From Elusimicrobiales bacterium (lineage in GTDB: Bacteria > Elusimicrobiota > Elusimicrobia > Elusimicrobiales > UBA9959), in the NCBI GenBank assembly GCA_031082205.1, contig JAVHLJ010000022.1:1-42279 (forward strand): 42,279 bases of DNA, written 5' to 3'. The position numbers and the translations under genes were made by a program. Of this stretch, positions 36,856 through 42,279 are shown in pieces. Under the pieces are notes generated by a model that was not told the DNA's origin, did no database searches, and saw only the letters and a program-made list of their open reading frames with translations. Position 1 is the first letter of the stretch. Every line of letters starts with the position of its first letter.

Positions 36856-38061
36856 ATGGAATCCATACGGGAGATATACAGGATAGGCCGGGGCCCGTCC
36901 AGCAGCCATACAATGGGCCCGCTGAAAGCGGCCGAGGCTTACCGCGCCCGCACGCCGGAGGCCAGAGCCTACCGCGTGACCCTCTACGGCAGCCTGGCCG
37001 CCACCGGGCGCGGCCACCTCACGGACAAGGCCGTGGAGGCGGGCCTGGCTCCGGCGCGGGTAGAGATAGCCTGGGAGCCGGAGAAGTTCCTGGATTTCCA
37101 CCCCAACGCGCTGCGCTTCGAAGTAGCTGACGGGCCGCGGGCCGAGCCCTGGACCGCCTACAGCACCGGCGGCGGCCGCGTCAGCGACGGCGCCGAAAGC
37201 GGGGCCCCTGAGATCTACTCGCTGAACACGATGCAGGAGATACTGGCCTGGAGCCGCCGGACCGGACGATCCTTCTGGGAATACGCGGCCGAGACCGAGG
37301 GTCCGGGGATATTCGAATATATGGCCGAGGTCTGGGCCGCCATGCAGGACTGCATACGCCGCGGCCTGGAGGCCGAAGGCGTCCTGCCCGGCGGCCTTCA
37401 CCTGCGCCGCAAGGCGGCTTCCTTCTACGTGAAGTCGGCCAGTTTCAGCGGATCGCTGAAGAAGAAGACGCTCTCGTTCGCCTACGCGCTGGCCGTGGGA
37501 GAGGAGAACGCCTCAGGCGGGGTGGTGGTGACGGCGCCAACCTGCGGCTCGGCCGGCGTGCTGCCCGCCGTGCTCTACCGCATCAGGGAGAGCCAGGGGC
37601 TTTCAGAGGTGAAGATACACCGCGCTCTGCTGACCGCGGGGCTTATCGGCAACCTCGTCAAGAAGAACGCCTCCATCTCCGGCGCCGAGGTGGGCTGCCA
37701 GGGCGAGGTCGGCACCGCCTGCGCCATGGCGGCGGCCGCCGCCACCCAGCTCCTGGGCGGCAGCGAGAGGCAGATAGAGTACGCCGCGGAGATGGGCATG
37801 GAGCATCACCTGGGCCTGACCTGCGACCCGATAGGCGGACTGGTGCAGGCGCCCTGCATAGAGCGCAACGCCTTCGCCGCCGAGAAGGCCATGAACGCCG
37901 CCACTTTCTCCCTGCTGGGCGACGGCGGGCATTTGGTTAGTTTCGACAAGGTGGTCAAGGCCATGAACCAGACCGGCCACGACCTGCCCAGCATCTATAA
38001 GGAGACCTCCGCCGGAGGCCTGGCTTCGCTGGGCTACGGCGAGAACGGCGGCGGCGCCTGA
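36856..38061 (+). CDS. sdaA: L-serine ammonia-lyase, iron-sulfur type
   Basis: 401 residues, a single chain with beta and alpha domains in order. The beta domain starts with the classical SREIYRIG-like sequence and GPSSSHTMGP. The alpha domain holds VVTAPTCGSAGVLPA. Cysteines C281, C323 and C334 are spaced 42 and 11 apart, the same spacing as the [4Fe-4S] ligands of the Legionella enzyme. It deaminates serine to pyruvate and ammonia. ATG 36856 is preferred (GGAGGATCAGGG upstream); an in-frame extension to 36763 would run through the lipoprotein gene. Confidence 0.95.
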   Translation: MESIREIYRIGRGPSSSHTMGPLKAAEAYRARTPEARAYRVTLYGSLAATGRGHLTDKAVEAGLAPARVEIAWEPEKFLDFHPNALRFEVADGPRAEPWTAYSTGGGRVSDGAESGAPEIYSLNTMQEILAWSRRTGRSFWEYAAETEGPGIFEYMAEVWAAMQDCIRRGLEAEGVLPGGLHLRRKAASFYVKSASFSGSLKKKTLSFAYALAVGEENASGGVVVTAPTCGSAGVLPAVLYRIRESQGLSEVKIHRALLTAGLIGNLVKKNASISGAEVGCQGEVGTACAMAAAAATQLLGGSERQIEYAAEMGMEHHLGLTCDPIGGLVQAPCIERNAFAAEKAMNAATFSLLGDGGHLVSFDKVVKAMNQTGHDLPSIYKETSAGGLASLGYGENGGGA

Positions 38062-38075
38062 CCGGGCGGCTGGTT

Positions 38076-38693
38076 TTACCCGGCCGCTTCTTTTAGGGCC
38101 GACTGCACGGCGGCCGTCATCAGCGCCAGCGGCAGCGAGGGGGAGACTCCCTTCCCGGGCTTCTCTTTAAGCGCCATCTCGGTGCTGACGGGTATGTGTA
38201 TGAAGGCGTAGCGCGTGGCCAGGCCGGCCTTGTCGATGGCGCGCATGGCGCGGTACATGAGCGTATTGCAGACGTATCCGCCCGCGTGATTGCTGACATA
38301 GGCGGGCGCGCCCGCGCGGCGGCAGGCGGCCGCGAGCTTGAGCGGGTCGACCGTGACGAAATACCCGGCCGGTCCGGCCGGGTCCAGCTTCTCGCCTTCG
38401 GGGCTCCAGCCGGCGTTATCCTTTATCCTGTAATCCGCGATATTGAGACCGAACCTCTCCACCCTTATGGCGGCTTCGCCGGCCGCCAGCCCCAGCGAGA
38501 TCAGCAGGTCCGGCTTCAGCCGTGACAGCAGCGCTTCTGTCTTTTTTCCGACGGCCTTGCCTTCCACCGGCAGCCTCGCCCTTAAGAGACGCGCGCCGGG
38601 CGGGGCCTTGAGCGCCGCCAGCACGCGCAGGGTGGGGTTCTCTGCCCTGCCGCCGAAAGCTTCGAAAGCTGTAACGAGTATTTTCTTCGCCAT
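38076..38693 (-). CDS. pcp: pyrrolidone-carboxylate peptidase (C15)
   Basis: 205 residues. Removes N-terminal pyroglutamate from peptides. The start ILVTAFEAFGGRAENPT is the family signature, and the triad is E79 (IRVERFGLNIA), C142 (NHAGGYVCNTLMY) and H166 (AFIHIPV), each offset by two from the Bacillus amyloliquefaciens enzyme. No signal peptide, so cytoplasmic. A reverse-strand -10 TATAAT (38705-38700) ends exactly 6 bases before ATG 38693, predicting a leaderless mRNA. Confidence 0.95.
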   Translation of the reverse strand: MAKKILVTAFEAFGGRAENPTLRVLAALKAPPGARLLRARLPVEGKAVGKKTEALLSRLKPDLLISLGLAAGEAAIRVERFGLNIADYRIKDNAGWSPEGEKLDPAGPAGYFVTVDPLKLAAACRRAGAPAYVSNHAGGYVCNTLMYRAMRAIDKAGLATRYAFIHIPVSTEMALKEKPGKGVSPSLPLALMTAAVQSALKEAAG

Positions 38694-38699
38694 GGCGAT

Positions 38700-38705
38700 A
38701 TTATA
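38700..38705 (-). promoter_or_regulatory. -10 box TATAAT for pcp
   Basis: A perfect hexamer, 6 bases before the ATG, with no ribosome site. Confidence 0.65.
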
Positions 38706-38711
38706 TGTAAG

Positions 38712-38740
38712 TTGACAGCCGTTTCCGTAAGGCCTAAAAT
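38712..38740 (+). promoter_or_regulatory. consensus promoter TTGACA-17-TAAAAT
   Basis: TTGACA (38712-38717), a 17-base spacer and TAAAAT (38735-38740) form the best classical housekeeping promoter in the window. It starts transcription near 38747, leaving a leader with GGAGGAAG before ATG 38773. It is back to back with the pcp promoter. Confidence 0.8.
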
Positions 38741-38772
38741 CTCTTGGACGAATTCAGCGGGGGGAGGAAGAG

Positions 38773-39171
38773 ATGACCGGGAAAAAGAAATACGACCAGG
38801 GCGCCGAGATGGCCAAGGGCGCCAAGCTTACGGCGCTTTCCTTCGACAAACTGCAGAAAGTTTCGGTGACCAAGCCCCTGGTGACGGTGGGCGGCCAGCC
38901 GGGCGGCGTGGAGTTCTCGGGCAGGGCCAAGGGCCGCGGCACCGGCATAGACGGTACGATGTCCATATGGCTTTCCATCTTCCGCTATAACCGCCCCGAC
39001 GGCACGGTCAACCACGTGGCGGGCTGGAACGTGACCCTGCCGCTCAAGCCCGGCCAGAAGCCGGAGACCACCGCCAAGGATTTCGAGAAGTTCATCAACT
39101 CCGCTTCGCGTCCCTACCTGGCGAAGGCGGTCAAAAGTTCGCTGAGCATCACCTACCGGGCAAAGGACTGA
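38773..39171 (+). CDS. hypothetical protein upstream of mgtE
   Basis: 132 residues, basic, no signal peptide. Beta-rich body with VTKPLVTVGGQPGGVEFSG, TMSIWLSIFRYNRPDG and GWNVTLPLKPGQKP, then an amphipathic C-terminus. No family recognised. The stop is 3 bases before the mgtE start, so the two are translated from one mRNA driven by the strong promoter at 38712; a link to ion transport is possible only by context. Confidence 0.7.
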   Translation: MTGKKKYDQGAEMAKGAKLTALSFDKLQKVSVTKPLVTVGGQPGGVEFSGRAKGRGTGIDGTMSIWLSIFRYNRPDGTVNHVAGWNVTLPLKPGQKPETTAKDFEKFINSASRPYLAKAVKSSLSITYRAKD

Positions 39172-39174
39172 ACC

Positions 39175-40416
39175 GTGAACACATCCGTGATCGACAACCC
39201 CGCTGAAACCGATATCCCCTCTTCACCGGAAGGATTGGCCCAGGCGCTGTCCGGGCTGGACGCTCCCGCCGGGGCGGCGATGCTGGAGAAGGCTGAAACC
39301 GTTCCGGCGATGGGGGCCCTGCGCCTGATGGACCCGCAGGCCGCCGAACACATACTTTCGGCATTGCCGGCCGAACACAGGGACAGGATAACCGGGGCCC
39401 TTCCCAAAGAGGTGCGGGACCAGTGGGCCTCGAACCTCACCTTCCCCAATCACAGCGTCGGCCGCATGATGGACCCGGTCTGGGCGGTTTTCCGGCCGGA
39501 GATGACCGTCGCGCAGGCCGTGGAGGAGCTGCGCGAGCTGGTAAAGCGCGAGTTCATCACCTACGCCTTCGTGACGGACACGGAGAACCGCCTGATAGGC
39601 GTCATAGTGATGCGCGACCTGCTGTTCGCCGATACCCGCGCGCGGCTGGAAGAGGTGATGCTCAAGAACCCTTTCAGCCTCCGGGCCGACATGCAGCTGA
39701 TGGACGCCATGCGCGAGGTGCTGACCCGCCATTTCCCGGTCTATCCGGTGACGAATTCGCTCGGGGTGCTCGTCGGCGCCGTGCGCGGCCGGCGTCTCTT
39801 CGAGGCGCAGGCCATAGAGATAAGCGCGCAGGCCGGCAGCATGGTCGGCGTGGAAAAGGAGGAGAAGCTCTCCACCCCCTGGCCCAGGAGTTTCAAGTAC
39901 CGCCACCCCTGGCTGCAGCTCAACCTCCTGACCGCCTTCGTCGCGGGCGGCGTGGTCAGCCTGTTCCAGGGCACTATAGACCAGATAGTCATACTCGCGG
40001 CTTTCCTGCCGGTGCTGGCCGGGCAGTCCGGCAACGCCGGCTGCCAGGCCCTGGCCGTTACGATACGGGGCATGACGCTCCATGAACTGAAGAAAGGCTC
40101 GGCCTGGCGGCTGATGAGCAAAGAGAGCCTGCTGGGCCTGCTCAACGGTTTCATCGTGGGCCTGGTGGCCGGGCTGGGAATGTTCCTGCTGGCCAAGGGG
40201 CAGGGCAATCCGCAGGCGCTGCCGCTGGCGCTCATAGTGGTCGCCGCCATGACCGGCAGCTGCGTGGTCAGCGGCCTTTTCGGCGCCGTGGTCCCTATAG
40301 CGCTCAAGCGCCTCGGCGCGGACCCGGCCACGGCCTCCAGCATCTTCCTGACCACGGCCACCGACGTGGCCAGCATGGGACTGCTGCTGGGGCTGGCGAC
40401 CGTCTTCCTGCTCTGA
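39175..40416 (+). CDS. mgtE: MgtE family magnesium transporter
   Basis: 413 residues from GTG 39175. Domain order: short MgtE N-terminal helical domain (about 20-85), a CBS pair (about 100-210, MMDPVWAVFRPEMTV and VMLKNPFSLRADM), a plug helix, then the five-helix membrane domain (about 245-413) with FLPVLAGQSGNAGCQALAV and TGSCVVSGLFGAVVPIAL. MgtE imports Mg2+ and is gated by Mg2+ bound to the CBS region. The N-terminal domain is shorter than in well-studied members. Confidence 0.93.
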   Translation: MNTSVIDNPAETDIPSSPEGLAQALSGLDAPAGAAMLEKAETVPAMGALRLMDPQAAEHILSALPAEHRDRITGALPKEVRDQWASNLTFPNHSVGRMMDPVWAVFRPEMTVAQAVEELRELVKREFITYAFVTDTENRLIGVIVMRDLLFADTRARLEEVMLKNPFSLRADMQLMDAMREVLTRHFPVYPVTNSLGVLVGAVRGRRLFEAQAIEISAQAGSMVGVEKEEKLSTPWPRSFKYRHPWLQLNLLTAFVAGGVVSLFQGTIDQIVILAAFLPVLAGQSGNAGCQALAVTIRGMTLHELKKGSAWRLMSKESLLGLLNGFIVGLVAGLGMFLLAKGQGNPQALPLALIVVAAMTGSCVVSGLFGAVVPIALKRLGADPATASSIFLTTATDVASMGLLLGLATVFLL

Positions 40417-40491
40417 CGGCGGTCCCGGTCCGGGCCTTTTGACGCGGCGGGCCTGGGACTTTGTTCCCTGTCGCGGGCGCGCCGGTAATAT

Positions 40492-40497
40492 TAAAAT
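40492..40497 (+). promoter_or_regulatory. -10 box TAAAAT for the acid phosphatase
   Basis: TAATATTAAAAT ends exactly 6 bases before ATG 40504, with no ribosome site. Confidence 0.6.
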
Positions 40498-40503
40498 AGA
40501 CGC

Positions 40504-41226
40504 ATGGGCAAAAAACTCCCGCGTCTTTTCGTTCTCCCGTTTTATCTCTTAACCCTCCCGCTCTTCCTCTCGGCGCAGTCCGTGCCGGCGGAGCTCTCCG
40601 CCGCGGCGGAGAAGGCCGCCTCTTCCGGCTATTACCTGGACCCCGCGGCGCTGGACCTGCGGGCGGTCCCGCCGGCCCCGGCCCCCGGCTCCCGGGCGGA
40701 CCTGGAGGACTTCGAGCTCATTTTCGCCTGGCAGCAGCAACGCACGGCCGAGCAGTGCTCCGCGGCCAAAGCCGAGATGTCCCATAACTTCCAGGTCTTC
40801 TTCGGCGCAATCGACCCGTTCCGCGACGACCAGGCGCCGGAAGTGAAGGCTTTCTTTAAAAATGTGGAGAAGGATTCCACGGCCGCGCACCGTTATGTCA
40901 AGGAGATCTACCGCCGGGACCGACCTTTCGTGCGCGACGCCCGCGTCACGCCCTGCCTGCCGCGGGTGAAGGGCTACGCCTATCCCAGCGGCCATACCAC
41001 GATGGCGCGCCTTTTCGCGCGCGTGCTGGCCGACCTGGTGCCGTCGCGCTCGGCGGAGTTCATGGCCCGCGCCGACCAGGCCGCTCTCAACCGCCTTATC
41101 GGCGGCGTCCATCACCCCACCGACCTGGAGGCCGGCAAGGCGCTGGCCGACGCGCTTTACGCGGAGCTGCGCGCCCTGCCTTCTTTCAATTCCGACATGA
41201 ACGCGCTGCGCGCCCACCTGCGCTGA
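40504..41226 (+). CDS. periplasmic PAP2/class A acid phosphatase
   Basis: 240 residues with a signal peptide (about 1-24, ending LSAQ). The three-part phosphatase signature is complete: K133-x6-R140-P, P161-S-G-H164, and R197-x5-H203-x3-D207 (RLIGGVHHPTD). This arrangement, with a soluble secreted chain, matches PhoN-type nonspecific acid phosphatases, which release phosphate from organic esters in the periplasm. Two cysteines could form a disulfide (C85 and C151). ATG 40504 fits the leaderless spacing. Confidence 0.9.
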   Translation: MGKKLPRLFVLPFYLLTLPLFLSAQSVPAELSAAAEKAASSGYYLDPAALDLRAVPPAPAPGSRADLEDFELIFAWQQQRTAEQCSAAKAEMSHNFQVFFGAIDPFRDDQAPEVKAFFKNVEKDSTAAHRYVKEIYRRDRPFVRDARVTPCLPRVKGYAYPSGHTTMARLFARVLADLVPSRSAEFMARADQAALNRLIGGVHHPTDLEAGKALADALYAELRALPSFNSDMNALRAHLR

Positions 41227-41246
41227 ACGCGAACCGCGGTTTTTTG

Positions 41247-41287
41247 TATCATTTAGGCTTACAAGGGCCCGCTGAGACGCGGGCCTT
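41247..41287 (+). promoter_or_regulatory. -10 box TATCAT and 5' hairpin for the PfkB gene
   Basis: TTTTTTGTATCAT gives a start near 41259. A stem GGCCCGC / GCGGGCC with loop TGAGAC (41266-41272 with 41279-41285) would lie at the mRNA 5' end, followed by GGGAGCGAGGG before ATG 41309. Confidence 0.5.
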
Positions 41288-41308
41288 ATCAATGGGAGCG
41301 AGGGAAAA

Positions 41309-42220
41309 ATGAAGAACACTATACTCGTGGTGGGGTCGGTGGCGCTGGATTCGGTCAAGACCATACACGGCAGCACCGACAGGGCGCTGGGCGGCTCGGC
41401 GGTGCATTTCTCGCTCTCGGCCTCCAATTTCTCCCCCGTGAAAATGGTCGGCGTCGTCGGCCAGGATTTTCCGGCCCATTTCAGCCGCTTCCTCTCCCGC
41501 CGCAATATCTGCACCGAGGGCCTGCAGGTAGAACCCGGCCGGACCTTCCACTGGGTGGGGGAATACGACAAGGATTTCAAGAACGCCACCACGATAGCGA
41601 CCCACCTCAACGTCTTCCAGCAGTTCCGGCCCTGCCTGAACAAGGACCACGCGCGCTGCGGCGTGCTCTTCCTGGCGAATATCGACCCGGACCTGCAGCG
41701 CGGCGTTCTCAAGCAGGCCAGGACCAGCCGGCTGGTGGCCTGCGACACCATGAACTACTGGATCTCGCTCAAGCGCCGCTCGCTGCTCAAGCTGCTGCCG
41801 GACGTGGACCTGCTGTTCGTCAACGAGGAGGAGGCACGCCAGCTGACCGGCGAGCATAACCTGATAAGGGCCGCCAGGATAATCTCGAAGATGGGGCCCG
41901 ACGCGGTGGTCATAAAGCGCGGCGACAGCGGCGCCATGCTGTTCTACGGCGGCGAGACCCTCTCCATGCCGGCCCACCCCGTGGAGAAGGTGGTGGACCC
42001 CACCGGGGCGGGCGACACCTTCGCCGGCGGTTTCGTGGGCTACCTGGCCTCGGCCCCCGACTGGAAGAATTTCGCCGCGCTGCGCCGGGCCATGGCCTAC
42101 GGGACCGTGATGTCCTCGTTCAGCGTGGAGGATTTCAGCGTGCGGCGCATGGGCCGGCTTTCCAAAACCGAGATGTGCCGCCGCTATGAGAAGTACGTAA
42201 GCGCCCTAAGGGTGTCCTGA
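41309..42220 (+). CDS. PfkB family carbohydrate/nucleoside kinase
   Basis: 303 residues of the ribokinase fold. N-terminal ILVVGSVALDSVKT, the sugar-binding glycines ALGGSAVHFSLS (31-42), and the signature DPTGAGDTFAGGF starting at D230, with D236 the catalytic base. The substrate (sugar, nucleoside or fructose phosphate) cannot be read; the short chain and YDKDFKNATT region resemble nucleoside- or ribokinase-like members of unclear specificity. The tail KTEMCRRYEKYVSALRVS is extra to the core. Confidence 0.9.
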   Translation: MKNTILVVGSVALDSVKTIHGSTDRALGGSAVHFSLSASNFSPVKMVGVVGQDFPAHFSRFLSRRNICTEGLQVEPGRTFHWVGEYDKDFKNATTIATHLNVFQQFRPCLNKDHARCGVLFLANIDPDLQRGVLKQARTSRLVACDTMNYWISLKRRSLLKLLPDVDLLFVNEEEARQLTGEHNLIRAARIISKMGPDAVVIKRGDSGAMLFYGGETLSMPAHPVEKVVDPTGAGDTFAGGFVGYLASAPDWKNFAALRRAMAYGTVMSSFSVEDFSVRRMGRLSKTEMCRRYEKYVSALRVS

Positions 42221-42237
42221 TATCTGATGTAATCAGG
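42216..42237 (+). other. weak inverted repeat after the PfkB gene
   Basis: CCTGAT and ATCAGG flank a 10-base spacer overlapping the stop codon. No U-tract follows, so terminator function is doubtful. The last 40 bases of the window hold nothing else I can support. Confidence 0.25.
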
Positions 42238-42279
42238 TAGATCGTTTACACTTTTCAGCCTGCAATCCTCCGGTGTCAG

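Noticed and set aside
1..42279. tRNA, rRNA, prophage or secondary-metabolite cluster
   Set aside because: No cloverleaf ending in CCA, no rRNA segment, no phage structural genes and no synthase modules were seen on either strand.

Overview
The window is about 42 kb of G+C-rich chromosome from a diderm bacterium. An OmpA-type protein, a lipoprotein and many signal peptides point to an outer membrane. Gene content and style (orphan receivers, many secreted proteins of unknown function, heavy AUA use despite high G+C) would fit Elusimicrobiota or a similar deep lineage, but no rRNA or marker gene is present to prove it. I see no phage module, CRISPR array, tRNA or rRNA. Genes are dense; no gap without a gene exceeds about 200 bases.

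Layout. 1-2.7 kb: C-terminus of an ABC-F ATPase, a GNAT acetyltransferase, a secreted protein, a conserved W/Y-rich protein and a small membrane protein, with two copies of a palindromic repeat. 2.8-6.1 kb: methyltransferase, receiver protein, pirin, aspartokinase. 6.2-9.7 kb: a secreted protein of Gly/Tyr-every-fourth-residue repeats ending in an SH3-like domain, then a reverse-strand cluster (OmpA/DUF4892-type protein, DUF4870-like protein, small membrane protein). 9.9-15 kb: hypothetical protein, B3/B4-domain protein, AddB-like Fe-S nuclease, then a low-G+C REP-associated tyrosine transposase (RAYT) flanked by inverted palindromes, and a rhodanese. 15-21.7 kb: DTW-domain tRNA modification enzyme, anchored hypothetical protein, MATE exporter, sensorless histidine kinase, zinc-ribbon membrane protein, Tex. 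21.7-28.9 kb: secreted proteins including a probable ADP-ribosyltransferase followed by a receiver, a matrixin-like metalloprotease coupled to a membrane protein, two tandem receivers, a VF530 protein and a Dda/RecD-like helicase. 28.9-36.3 kb: secreted hypothetical protein, thioferritin-like protein, HExxH protein, a secreted protein with a His/Cys pair resembling clan CD peptidases, a membrane protein, a TPR protein and a P-loop kinase-like protein. 36.4-42.2 kb: lipoprotein, L-serine dehydratase, pyrrolidone-carboxylate peptidase, MgtE, acid phosphatase, PfkB kinase.

The strongest structure not explained by single genes is at promoters. Around ten genes have a TANAAT-like -10 box ending about 6 bases before the start codon with no ribosome binding site, which predicts leaderless mRNAs. 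Many of these -10 boxes follow a T-tract that itself follows a G+C hairpin, so terminator-like hairpin and promoter form one compact cassette. Other leading observations are the RAYT with its palindromes, the probable secreted ADP-ribosyltransferase, the GX3/YX3 repeat protein, the clan-CD-like secreted protein, and four orphan receiver proteins plus a soluble kinase that may form a dispersed phosphorelay.
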